Shown here: one piece after another, positions 23,059 to 33,167 of the stretch | How the letters are laid out: every line of letters begins with the position of its first letter | How positions within the stretch are numbered: the first letter of the stretch is position 1 | Source: Pycnopodia helianthoides | Lineage: Eukaryota; Echinodermata; Asteroidea; Forcipulatida; Asteriidae | Assembly (NCBI GenBank): GCA_032158295.1 | Contig: CM063256.1 | Location: 18,893,288 to 18,957,287, forward strand | Length of the DNA stretch: 64,000 bases | Direction of reading: 5' to 3' | Notes under the pieces: model-generated | Told to the model about the DNA's origin: nothing | Databases searched by the model: none | What the model saw: the letters and a program-made list of their open reading frames with translations, nothing else | Made by a program: the position numbers and the translations under genes

Positions 23059-23286
23059 GAATTATATTCCTGTTGCCTCTTTCATTATCTGACGTTGACG
23101 AATGTATGGTCTCAATAGTTATCCTGTCCACTCCATTAATTGGCTTGATGCTGAAGTGGAACTGAACATCCCCCTCGATGGGTAGATACCTTGACTTCTG
23201 ATCAGCTTGAACCAATAACGTCACTTGATTACACGTTGGCATGGAAACCATTGAAGTGTTAGCGACATCGATTGGAGTCTGAACAG
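23059..23286 (-). CDS. Middle exon of secreted-protein gene, copy 2
   Basis: The exon has the same 228-nt length, acceptor (TCTAG before CTGTTC) and donor position (GTAGGT here, GTAAGT in copy 1) as 10654-10881. The shared core CNQVTLLVQADQKSRYLP is unchanged. Differences cluster at the exon end (SDNERGNRNII against SDDEQDKESSF). Retention of frame and borders suggests either recent duplication or continued use. No linked first exon is visible. Confidence 0.6.
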
Positions 23287-23484
23287 CTAGAAGAAGAAAC
23301 GAGGGCGAGATTTAAGTCGAGGGATTAAATTTATTGGTCGATAATTAAGACTCGAAACCAATGCCCTTATTATTCAGATTATTAAGGTTATTGTATTCAG
23401 AACAATAAGGGTCAATATTTCGAACTCAACAAATGCAGGTGTATATATTTAAAAGTTTAAGTGATACCATGTTAGAAAAAACAT

Positions 23485-23617
23485 AATATAAAGGTAAAGA
23501 CACTTTTGGTAACAGCTCAACATATTCAACATATATATGCATGAACAAACAGGCCTGTGAAAGTTTGAGCTCAATTGGTTATCGAGGTCACAAGAAAATA
23601 GTAAAAAGAGACCCTAT

Positions 23618-23697
<80 letters not shown>

Positions 23698-23896
23698 CCA
23701 AGCATGGAGTTTTCATCACGCGTGATAAAAACCATTGTTTTATTCATTTCTCAGAAACGATAGCATTTTAGGCCGACATATTTTAAGGAATCCTTTCTAC
23801 CGTTACTTACTTTAAATTAAATCATGTAAGTTATGTGTGAATCTGTGAACATTTGTGCTTTTCGATCTTACCACTAGTGCAGAGGGCCTTTAACTA
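23485..23896 (+). mobile_element. Diverged MITE family A copy with a 79-nt T run
   Basis: AAAGACACTTTTGGTAAC to CAGAGGGCCTTTAAC with internal TGTGAAAGTTTGAGCTCAATTGG resembles family A. The interior is expanded into an uninterrupted T run at 23619-23697. Confidence 0.5.
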
Positions 23897-24139
23897 CAGA
23901 GCGTAGTTTACTCAATGTTTTGGACTTTTACTATTATTTAATGTTTATTACCACATAAGACAAGTAAAGACACATGGCGTTTGTACTGTGTGGCTTGAGC
24001 AGCCCTTTTATTCTAATTGAATACGGAGTAAAATTACATGATCTTAAAACCATGAACAGTTTGTTACAAATGCAACCAATTAACCAAACTGCATTTTTGC
24101 AAACTAAAAGCAACTCTTAATATATTTGCAAGAACAGTA

Positions 24140-25566
24140 CTGATTTCCGGTAGTAGTCCAACCCGCGAAATCTCATACAATTATTATCAAAACTGATTTC
24201 CGGTAGTAGTCCAACCCGCGAAATCTCATACAATTGTTATCAAAACTGATTTCCGGTAGTAGTCCAACCCGCGAAATCTCATACAATTATTATCAAAACT
24301 GATTTCCGGTAGTAGTCCAACCCGCGAAATCTCATACAATTATTATCAAAACTGATTTCCGGTAGTAGTCCAACCCGCGAAATCTCATATACAAATTGTA
24401 TAAAAACTGATTTCCGGTAGTAGTCCAACCCGCGAAATATCATACAATTATTATCAAAACTGATTTCCGGTAGTAGTCCAACCCGCGAAATCTCATACAA
24501 TTATTATCAAAACTGATTTCCGGTAGTAGTCCAACCCGCGAAATCTCATATACAAATTGTATCAAAAATTGATTTCCGGTAGTAATCCAACCCGCGAAAT
24601 CTCATACAATTATTATCAACATTGATTTCCGGTAGTAGTCCAACCCGCGAAATCTCATACAATTGTTATCAAAACTGATTTCCGGTAGTAGTCCAACCCG
24701 CGAAATCTCATACAATTATTATCAAAACTGATTTCCGGTAGTAGTCCAACCCGCGAAATCTCATACAATTGTTATCAAAACTGATTTCCGGTAGTAGTCC
24801 AACCCGCGAAATCTCATACAATTATTATCAAAACTGATTTCCGGTAGTAGTCCAACCCGCGAAATCTCATACAATTATTATCAAAACTGATTTCCGGTAG
24901 TAGTCCAACCCGCGAAATCTCATATACAAATTGTATCAAAACTGATTTCCGGTAGTAGTCCAACCCGCGAAATCTCATACAATTATTATCAAAACTGATT
25001 TCCGGTAGTAGTCCAACCCGCGAAATCTCATACAATTATTATCAAAACTGATTTCCGGTAGTAGTCCAACCCGCGAAATCTCATACAATTATTATCAAAA
25101 CTGATTTCCGGTAGTAGTCCAACCCGCGAAATCTCATATACAAATTGTATCAAAACTGATTTCCGGTAGTAGTCCAACCCGCGAAATCTCATACAATTAT
25201 TATCAAAACTGATTTCCGGTAGTAGTCCAACCCGCGAAATCTCATACAATTATTATCAAAACTGATTTCCGGTAGTAGTCCAACCCGCGAAATCTCATAT
25301 ACAAATTGTATCAAAAATTGATTTCCGGTAGTAATCCAACCCGCGAAATCTCATAGAATTATTATCAAAACTGATTTCCGGTAGTAGTCCAACCCGCGAA
25401 ATCTCATATACAAATTGTATCAAAAATTGATTTCCGGTAGTAATCCAACCCGCGAAATCTCATAGAATTATTATCAACATTGATTTCCGGTAGTAATCCA
25501 ATCCGCGAAATCTTATACAATAGTACCCCAAATTGATTTCCGGTAGTAATCCAATCCGCGAAATCA
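24140..25566. repeat. 53-bp minisatellite, 27 units, with higher-order 214-bp periods
   Basis: Unit starts (TGATTTCCGG) occur at 24141, 24194, 24247, 24300, 24353, 24408, 24461, 24514, 24570, 24623, 24676, 24729, 24782, 24835, 24888, 24943, 24996, 25049, 25102, 25157, 25210, 25263, 25319, 25372, 25428, 25481 and 25534: 27 in all. Steps are 53 bp, except for 55 or 56 bp where the linker ATTATTATC is replaced by a TATACAAATTGTATC type. Part of the array repeats as three 53s plus one 55 (214 bp). Each core has GATTTC and GAAATC arms that can pair. The last units, next to the retrotransposon, are the most diverged. Confidence 0.95.
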
Positions 25567-25746
25567 TCATTTAATAAATGTAAGGGGAAGAGTTAAATAA
25601 CAACTCAAATGGCATACATGGGTTGCATGTTAACAAATCAAATAAAATACCATAGTGGTAGCAGGTCAATGACAGAATAAGTTTCAAAGCTAAATTTGCC
25701 AACAGGTATAAAACAACAAAATAAAGAGCAAATGCTTCAGAAAGTA

Positions 25747-26142
25747 CTAATTGAATGAATACACCCGAGGACTATGAAGGTGTACACAATGAAATTCCGC
25801 CAAACGGTAATTATGGAATAATGACCGCCGCCACAATAGCCTCGTTGTGAATTTATCAAATAGTGGAATAGTGTGATAACAGGGCAACACAAAAATTAAT
25901 ATGTCCTTTTTGGGCAGGCGGTCGAGGTCGTTCGACCCCACGTGCAGGATACAAACATCCGGGGTTTGGTTGGCTGTAGCCCATGTCTCATGCAGAAAGT
26001 CATTGTATTGTGACAGGCACAGACCACGCCTTCCATAGTTTCGAACTTCAAAGTCCCGAAGGCAAGCTTCATCACTGCACCACGCCGCCGTCCGGGACAT
26101 CCCGTCGACGAATGAATCACCAATGACCCACACCACGGGCAC
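25747..26142 (-). pseudogene. SGNH hydrolase ORF of the Ngaro-like element (3' part shifted)
   Basis: The start PVVWVIGDSFVDG holds the block I GDS (Ser10). NYGRRG (35-40) fits block II and HVGSND (67-72) fits block III. After about residue 82 the frame yields no block V D-x-x-H, so a frameshift has probably cut the enzyme there. In other elements this domain follows the recombinase and is presumed to be an esterase of unknown role. A second, divergent copy of the same arrangement is at 34.93-35.40 kb. Confidence 0.65.
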
Positions 26143-26226
26143 ACCGTGGTGTAAGGTCGCTCAAAATAAACAGAAATAAATGAAAGGGTGTTAGTTTGGC
26201 AATATCAACTGATAATGGTGCATGAA

Positions 26227-27163
26227 TCATAAAATAAAGTCAGGTGCAATACGAATGTACCGCCTGTAAACATTGGATTTCCAACGACCCATAGTTTGTA
26301 TGACCGACTCGGGTAAACCTGCCATAGCCGCAGATGTCGCCGCCCCAATACGAAATGAATGAGAGGTGAAGCGCTGGTCCTTAGGGCCAACAAAACCAAG
26401 AGCGCGCTGCAAGACCGCCGTGAACTGAGCGCGTGTGACCGGGGTCCCATTAAAGTGGGTTAAAAAATTATCGCCCTGCGAGGTGCAAGCCCGCATGGAC
26501 ATATACTGCTCAGTGGCCCGCACAGGGCAGAGTAAATTGCCAGCTTGTGAGAACACTGGAATGACAATGAAACAACCTTTACCAAACTGATCAGTTTTTG
26601 AAAACCGAACATTCAAAACAACAACTTGGCCGGCAGGCTCGATCTGCAGGGAAACATCCGACCGCCTCAAGGGAGATGCCGCATCCTTGGATGTGGCTGT
26701 CAGTTCCCCAACCCGCAGAAAACCAAAGAAAGCTAACAGAAACGCTGTGCGAAATAAGCAAGCTTCAAAGCGGCTGCTGCAAACTGAATCCAGCGCCGGA
26801 ACAATGCGCTGCAAAATGAGCAATGTAATGGGGCGGCGTGCGTCACGGCGGCTATTGATACGTCTACAGCCATCCAACAAACGTTTAATAATGAAATGTT
26901 TGGTGATATCAGGTGACCCAGACAAACTCAGTGCTGATGCAATACCTGAAACACAACTTGCAATAGTTTGGTGCATACTTATTAACTGACAAAAATGCAA
27001 TAAATTGAACCAGGGACTGAAGAGACCGGGTAGTTGTATTATGGAAGCCATGATTTGAGCAAAACCACTGGAAAAGTTGCCATGCCCTTTGGTAAAGCAA
27101 GTGCGTGCGGGGGGCCAATGAATGTTGCAACAAGTCTTGTACCTCTAACTGAAGTCGTCCCAA
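26227..27163 (-). pseudogene. Tyrosine recombinase of the Ngaro-like element (one frameshift)
   Basis: The N-terminal part (26909-27163; LQLEVQDLLQHSLAPRTH, core-binding fold) and the catalytic part (26227-27051) are in different frames, with the shift near 26965. Catalytic residues in the 274-residue frame: Arg113 (FLRVGEL), Lys152, His231 and Arg234 (HSFRIGAAT), Trp257 (GRWKSN) and Tyr265 (YRRYIR). The full R-K-HxxR-W-Y set is present, so the active site is intact apart from the shift. The enzyme would integrate the element's circular DNA through a covalent phosphotyrosine. It overlaps the end of RNase H by about 19 nt in another frame. Confidence 0.8.
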
Positions 27164-27810
27164 AGGTTGCTGGGTAAGGGAGTCAAAACGGGGTCTGCCC
27201 CGGGAGCCAACTGGCGAAAACGTTTCATCTGAAAACGGGAAAGAGCATCGGCGATAGAATTATCAACACCGGGTACATGACGTGCCTTGAAGTGAATGTT
27301 GAATTCCAGACAGTGCAATACCATTGAACGAACCAATTTCATGATCTTAGGACAATGTGACGTCTGCCGATTGATAATAGACACAACAGCCTCATTATCG
27401 CACCAAAAAATTACTCTGTTATTCCGCAAGGCGGGACTCCATAAACGCAGAGCAAGTGTAATAGGAAACAGCTCAAGAAATGCTATGGACATTTTCAATG
27501 AACGGATCGCATCCGGCCAACGACCTTGCGACCAACTGCCATCAAAAAATGCCCCAAAGCCTAGTTCTGCTGAAGCATCCGTAAACAAATGTAAGTTATC
27601 ATTAGACATCCAAATACCGGGTGGAAACATAACTGAACCATTAAAGTGTAACAAAAATTGTTGCCAAGCAAGTAGATCTTCCCTAGCCCCTGTCGTAACA
27701 CGAATGCGATGATGTGGCTTAGAAACACCCCGTGTCATATCAAATAAGCGCCTCAGAAAAGCACGACCTGGCCGAACTGCCCTACACACAAAATTCAAAC
27801 TCCCTAACAA
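27145..27810 (-). CDS. RNase H domain of the Ngaro-like element
   Basis: This open frame of 221 codons contains the acidic residues of an RNase H fold: HLFTDAS (first Asp), FLELFPI (Glu), FWCDNEA (Asp) and NSIADALSRF (last Asp). It is continuous with the reverse transcriptase in the intact family, but here a frameshift near 27825 separates them. It degrades RNA in the RNA-DNA hybrid during reverse transcription. Confidence 0.8.
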   Translation of the reverse strand: MLGSLNFVCRAVRPGRAFLRRLFDMTRGVSKPHHRIRVTTGAREDLLAWQQFLLHFNGSVMFPPGIWMSNDNLHLFTDASAELGFGAFFDGSWSQGRWPDAIRSLKMSIAFLELFPITLALRLWSPALRNNRVIFWCDNEAVVSIINRQTSHCPKIMKLVRSMVLHCLEFNIHFKARHVPGVDNSIADALSRFQMKRFRQLAPGADPVLTPLPSNLWDDFS

Positions 27811-27829
27811 AGATTGGAGAACACGGAGT

Positions 27830-28924
27830 GTGACCTATCTTCCTAACCAACACACTGTCCAGTTTAGTCTGCAAGGCATTTAGTTTGCCCGGAGGCACCG
27901 TAACCTCCTGAGATATTGTATTAATTGCCAAGCCCATGAAAGTTAATGTAGTTGTCGGCCCCTCAGTCTTCTCAACTGCCAAAGGCACCCCGAATTCCTT
28001 GCAAACGACTTTAAAGGACTACAGGGCACGCTCACACTCGTGAGTGGCCTGCTTACCAACGAAGAGAAAATCATCAAGATAATGCAAAATGTTCGGGGTA
28101 ACAGCGACCTTGCGGGCACTGTATTCCAGGAAGGTGCTAAATCGTTCAAATGTGGCACAAGAAATAGAACAACCCATTGGCATACATTTGTCGAAATAGA
28201 AGTGGCCATCAAGAGTGAAACCCAGCAAATTAAAATCATCAGGGTGAACCGGAAGCAAGAGAAACGCTGATTTGATATCCGATTTGGCCATAAGAGCACC
28301 AGGACCCAAAAGAGTCACCATGGCAACAGCATCATCAAAACTAGCATAAGTGACTGACGTTAAAGATTGATCAATGTGATCATTAACTGAATCACCAAAC
28401 GGCGAAGAAAGGTTATGAATCAGGCGAAATTCTCCAGGCACTTGTTTTGGTACAAGACCAATTGGGGAACAACGGAGGGCCTGCAAAGGAGGATCTAAAA
28501 ATGGGCCAGCCACTCGGCCAAGTTCAACCTCACGGTCAACCTTCTGCCTAACCATGAAAGGATTGTCAAAAACAGAAGTCAAATTACGAGCCAGTGAACC
28601 AACCCGTTGACCAACGTAACCAAGCCTAAAGCCATAAGAAAAACCATGCAAGAGGAGTTGAGAATCAAATTTGTTAGGATAAACAAGCAAAAACGGAAGC
28701 AACTTATTGAGCTTAATTGGGGTTGGTGCTAGCTGCTGGCTTGAGGGAACGAGTAACTCTGCAATGCACGGCTGCATGACCGGCTGAGGAGCAGTTAGCG
28801 CATTTGTGCGCGTAACGGCAGGCTGTACGCACGCATTGGCCACGGTTGAAGCCGTGACAGGTACGGAGCATTTGGGTTGACTGCCGTTGTCCCACTCCAC
28901 CATTGCGGTCGCCGGTATTATCAC
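27830..28924 (-). pseudogene. Reverse transcriptase of the Ngaro-like element (one in-frame stop)
   Basis: The motifs are FRLIHNLSSP, KSDIKSAFLLLPV (motif A), MPMGCSISCATFE (motif B) and HYLDDFLF (motif C, YLDD). One TAG at 28019-28021 interrupts the frame after CERAL; reading simply continues past it (SFKVVCKEFGVPL), so this looks like a CAG to TAG change. The frame breaks again near 27825. The N-terminal about 70 codons overlap the end of gag in another frame, so translation would need frameshifting or re-initiation. Confidence 0.8.
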
Positions 28925-29645
28925 GCCACTTACCGGCTACAAAGCGGTACTTTTTGCCTTCTCGGTAGCAACGACTCACCGTTTCCGACCAAAGTCGCTT
29001 CTCTTGAAGGTCCTGGCGAGTCAAGTCCTCCACACAGAAATATGGAAGATCGGCGAGCTTTTGTCTCTGCAGTCGAAGGACCTTGATCTTGTCCTGGTAG
29101 CCGTTGAATTTGACGAGGAGGTGTTGGTGTCGGTCAGGGGTCTTGGGACCGTCTCGATGAGCTCGTTCCAGCTTGATGTTTGTCATGTTGAAGTTGTCTG
29201 ACAGCAATTCGGAAACTACTGCCAGACAGTCCTCGTTCTTTTCCTGTGGCAGCCCAATGATCCGAACGTTGTTCCGCCGGCTAAAACGTTCAAGTTTATT
29301 GAGCTTGTCGCTGTGGTCGGAGAGTTGCTGTTCTGCATTTTCCAGTGTTGGATTTATCTTTTCCAACTCCTTGATTCTGGCTTCAAGTTCGGAGATTCTT
29401 TTTGATTCGAATTCCAGAGATGTATTAAAGCTTTCCTCTAGCTTGTCAATTCGACGGTAGATATCAGATTGACCACGACGAATTTCAGTTAGGGCATCAA
29501 TAACAAACTGTTCAAACTCACCGTTGTCACTGGCTACGGGTCGGTTGGTCGCTGAGCCCGGTGGTGTAGTCGTGGTCTGCTGAGGTGACATCGCTGGAGG
29601 TGATCGGTCAGATTGTTTTCTCGATTTTGCCTTTCTCGTTGTCAT
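28713..29645 (-). CDS. Gag-like protein with L1-ORF1-like centre and zinc knuckle
   Basis: The 310-residue protein has a Ser/Thr/Pro-rich start and a long heptad coiled coil (about 55-125, ELEARIKELEKINPTLE). RRNNVRIIGLPQ and a compact region ending SETVSRCYREGKKYRF follow. This middle part resembles the coiled-coil, RRM and C-terminal domains of LINE-1 ORF1 proteins. The C-terminus has CHGFNRGQCVRTACRYAH and CANCSSAGHAAVHC, a CCCH-like plus CCHC finger typical of DIRS-order Gag. It should bind the element RNA and form particles. No stop or shift is seen; the ATG at 29645 is the first in frame. Confidence 0.7.
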   Translation of the reverse strand: MTTRKAKSRKQSDRSPPAMSPQQTTTTPPGSATNRPVASDNGEFEQFVIDALTEIRRGQSDIYRRIDKLEESFNTSLEFESKRISELEARIKELEKINPTLENAEQQLSDHSDKLNKLERFSRRNNVRIIGLPQEKNEDCLAVVSELLSDNFNMTNIKLERAHRDGPKTPDRHQHLLVKFNGYQDKIKVLRLQRQKLADLPYFCVEDLTRQDLQEKRLWSETVSRCYREGKKYRFVAGKWRDNTGDRNGGVGQRQSTQMLRTCHGFNRGQCVRTACRYAHKCANCSSAGHAAVHCRVTRSLKPAASTNPN

Positions 29646-29979
29646 GTTGAAGATCTCTTGTTTTTGCAGTAGTGGCAGTAATGAGTGGGCTCAAGGATTG
29701 TTCGAGGATTCGACCAGATGAAGCAGATAGGAGTGGAAATTCACACAAATTACATTTTTGGGGGAGCTCGACGAAAAAGCGTGCTCACTGTTCATTCAAC
29801 CATAATAAAAAAAAATTATGGGTAAAAACTTACCCACGACTGAAACTGATACGGAAACTATTTTGAGTGACCGCCCCCCCCCCTTTTTCATTCATAAATA
29901 AAGACCTTGGTGGATCATTTCGGGATCAATACCGTGGCCACAAAGTGCCAAGAAGTAAGAGGATGGTGGCCCCCTGCAG

Positions 29980-30149
29980 CACACACACACACACACACAC
30001 ACAAGTGTGTAATGACCTCCAATCGTGGACCCTCCTTTGTTCAACTCTGTGTCATGACAAACGTGGACCTCATTGTTTTCCTTTGTGATAGCAAACGTGG
30101 ACCTATTGTCCCTTTTGTTGTAAGTCCACGGTTTGAATGTCACTACAAA

Positions 30150-30192
<43 letters not shown>

Positions 30193-30541
30193 CCTTACGG
30201 ATCCGGTTTGTGGGGTACTGCTATTGTTGCTCTATTATTCCCTTTTCTGAAGAATTCCCTTGTGGGGCACAATTGTTCCTATTGAAATGACCTTGTGGGG
30301 TCCATTGTTCCATTGTTGTCAGGACCCCACATATGCCCTTCTGTGTGTACACACACACACACACACACACATCCTTACGGATCCGGTTTGTGGGGTACTG
30401 CTATTGTTGTTCTATTATTCCCTTTTCTGAAGAATTCCCTTGTGGGGCCCAATTGTTCCTATTGAAATGACCTTGTGGGGTCCATTGTTCCATTGTTGTC
30501 AGGACCCCACATATGCCCTTGTGTGTGTCCACACACACACA

Positions 30542-30572
<31 letters not shown>

Positions 30573-30735
30573 CTCACAACCTTACGGATCGGGTTTGTGG
30601 GGTCCTGCTATTGTTGTTCTATTATTCCCTTTTCTAAAGAATTCCCTTGTGGGGTCCAATTGTTCTAGTGTGTAGAAGACCCCATAAGGGCGCTCCTGTA
30701 GGGAATCCCCCCCCCCCCACACACACACACACCCG
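29980..30735. repeat. Composite CA-repeat minisatellite, period about 180-215 bp
   Basis: (CA)n tracts lie at about 29982-30002, 30152-30191, 30352-30371, 30532-30572 and 30718-30732. After three of them the same roughly 150-bp block follows: CTTACGGATC, TTTGTGGGGTACTGCTATTG, AAGAATTCCCTTGTGGGG and (first two blocks) CAGGACCCCACATATGCCC. Blocks start near 30195, 30374 and 30582. It is a tandem array of a unit made of a microsatellite plus unique sequence. Confidence 0.8.
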
Positions 30736-30739
30736 CACA

Positions 30740-32825
30740 TTCTCAAAAATGCATTTTTTTGGAGACATCTTTTGTTCTTTCCTTTGTCCCTGCACTTAAC
30801 AGTTTCCCATAGACTTTGTACACAAATTTCCTTGTGGAGCACCCCGGTCTTTAGAAATTCCATGTGGAGACCTTTTGTTTTCCCTTTTTCGTTTTGACCT
30901 TGGTCTCCATAAGGTATCTAAAGTGAGCACACACCCACTTGGAAGCAAAGCCCCTTCCCGCCACAACATAATAAAATGTGTTGGCTACGCCGCGTAACAT
31001 GCAAAGTTGTTCGCTCTTGGGTGATGGACGTGAGATAATAATGGAAGTCGGCAACAATTAAATGTTTGATTTTTAAATAACTACCAGGTAAATATCATAA
31101 CAGTATAGCTTTGTAGCTGTACTACGGATAAGTGGAAGGCACTTCGATTGATACTGTTGTCGTCTTGGGACGTTTGTTGATGCAATAACACAATTATTGA
31201 TAGACGTACGTTCTGTCCTATTATTAAAAATAATATATATATTGTAACTGTAACTCCACTGTGAACAATATATTAAAATATTTTGTTCTATCACGGTACA
31301 TCTTGGTTATAAAATAGTGTCAACCACGCCTGAACCGCTCTAGCCGCACGAGGGCGTCAACCACACCGTGTGAGTAAGTCATACTCTAAGCCGTCTGAAT
31401 TTGTAAGTCGGTAAATCACAATTTTGAAGGCTTTGTCTTTTAAATGGCCCGTTGAAAATAGTCAATATTGTGCAATTTTCTTAGTAACTTCCAATCTGGT
31501 GTATTGTGGATGGACAAAATAGCGTTCGGGGTGGTTTCGGGGTGGTTTGCATTGTGCATTGCAAAGCTTTTAAGCTTTGTAATGCACAATGTTAAAACAA
31601 TTTATCCACTACCTTCCTAATAATATTAATAAACAAAAATCAGTTTAACCGCAAATATTGTTTTACTTAATTTCAAGAGATGGGAGAGACATTTGAATGG
31701 TTCCATGTGCTTCTGTAACTACTTTGTTTTTAGTATAAACATTTTCCTGGGTTAACCCTCAATGACCCCATAACAAAATACACATTCTGCGCCCATCGGG
31801 CACTTTTCAAGTGTTTGTTTTGATATTAGCGTGTAACACGTTTTCGTGGAGAACACAATCACTTTTAAATCACTCAAATGATTAGGTATAAACCCTTTTG
31901 ACTAAATAAAATAAATTGAAACACCTTTTTATATATTAGCCCACATGTGTATCTTTTGTCAATCAACCATTAGTTGGATTACAACTCTTTGTTTACACAA
32001 CTCAGCGAGTTGTATCATAATCTCTTACATCTTCTCATTCTAATATTGGTTTCTTTCTACACCTGATTATGATTAAACAATGAACAAGTTATATTTGAAC
32101 TTGTTTTGTGTCTTCCGTTTTTTGTTTTTTTTATATTTATTTTCTTTTAAAATAAACTAGTCTTCTGGAATGCCCACAAAAAAATAAACTACATGCTAGA
32201 TTCCACCAACGACGTCACCATTGTGTAATGTATTCATGAGCTTTTCATGGGCATTCCATAGGACAGCTATTTTGCAATCTGACATTCCAGAGTTGTATTA
32301 TTTATAAAGAAAATAAATCAAATAAAATATGCTTTTCTAAAGCGGACCAAAACCTACTTCAGATCCACAATGACTGATAAAAAGGCTTTCCTCGTTAGCC
32401 ATACTAACATAGAGCGCGATTTCTCTGAAAAGGTTAACTTTGACTTGGTCATTGACACTTTTAGTCAAAGTTCAGCGCGCCGTGGACCTCGATTATTGTC
32501 TTTATGAACACACCATCTTCATCAGACCCTAGGTAAATAAAATATAGAGATATCGAAATACGTGCTAGAATTTATTTGTAAACGTTTGATATTGTTAATA
32601 TACTGAATATACTTTAAACACGACGGCTTTGCTCACACGCACGCCGGCTCGCAGGCACGACTGACCTCTCCACACGCACGACGGCTTTGCGCACACGCAC
32701 GACGGCTTTGCGCACCCGTTGTGCAACAGACGATTCGTGAATTTATCGCTTGGCTTTCAATGCACCATTATTCCCCATCAACTATTGGTACATATGTAGC
32801 GGGTGTGGGTTGTCATCTAATAAGC
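30740..32825. other. Non-coding stretch with a hairpin and short inverted repeats
   Basis: It contains a near-perfect 20-bp-arm hairpin at 31550-31591 (arms CATTGTGCATTGCAAAGC and partner). A pair of TGGAATGCCCA / TGGGCATTCCA ends at about 32168-32262 suggests a tiny MITE, and CACGACGGCTTTGC recurs at 32621-32710. No exon is supported. Confidence 0.4.
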
Positions 32826-33166
32826 TAAAGCCATTTTCACACTACTCTATTCCCCGTGGGCAACCCCGTGGAATAACGGTCGGCCTTTTCACACTATGAT
32901 CGTTTTACCCCCCGTCTGCCCCCTGTCTGTCCCGGGAAAGTGGGCATACCCCGGGGATTATAGCCACCTCTGCTCCCGAGTAGGGGTAAGCAGTAAAACC
33001 CAGGGTATTCTTAAAACATGCAACAGGAACACTGTGGAATAGGGACCTAGGCGAGGATAGTGTGAAAGTGCGCCGTGGTTACCGTAGGGTAAAACAAAAT
33101 ATAAAAACCGGGGCCTCCCCTGGGCTTTATTCCACGGGGATAAGAGATGCAATGTGAAAAGGGCTT
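32826..33166. mobile_element. MITE family H
   Basis: The ends are TAAAGCCATTTTCACAC and GTGAAAAGGGCTTA, inverted. The interior is rich in CCCCGTGG and CCACGGGG. There is no coding potential. Confidence 0.55.
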
Positions 33167-33167
33167 A

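Larger units (their letters stand above)
25567..29870 (-). mobile_element. Ngaro-like tyrosine-recombinase retrotransposon
   Basis: On the minus strand, in order: Gag-like protein (28713-29645), reverse transcriptase (27830-28924), RNase H (27145-27810), tyrosine recombinase (26227-27163) and SGNH hydrolase (25747-26142). There is no protease or DDE integrase. This set, with a hydrolase after the recombinase, is what I recall for Ngaro elements of the DIRS order; DIRS proper usually carries a methyltransferase instead. I could not find the split direct repeats expected at the ends, so both boundaries are approximate. The copy has about three breaks in roughly 4 kb of coding sequence, so it is recent but not intact. 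Confidence 0.8.

Noticed and set aside
24279..25249. Repetitive 73-residue proteins (EISRVGLLPEISFDNN type)
   Set aside because: They are translations of the minisatellite; frame changes at every 55/56-bp unit and there is no start context or splice evidence.
24140..25566. CRISPR array
   Set aside because: Units are head-to-tail near-identical over their whole 53 bp; there are no unique spacers and the genome is clearly eukaryotic.
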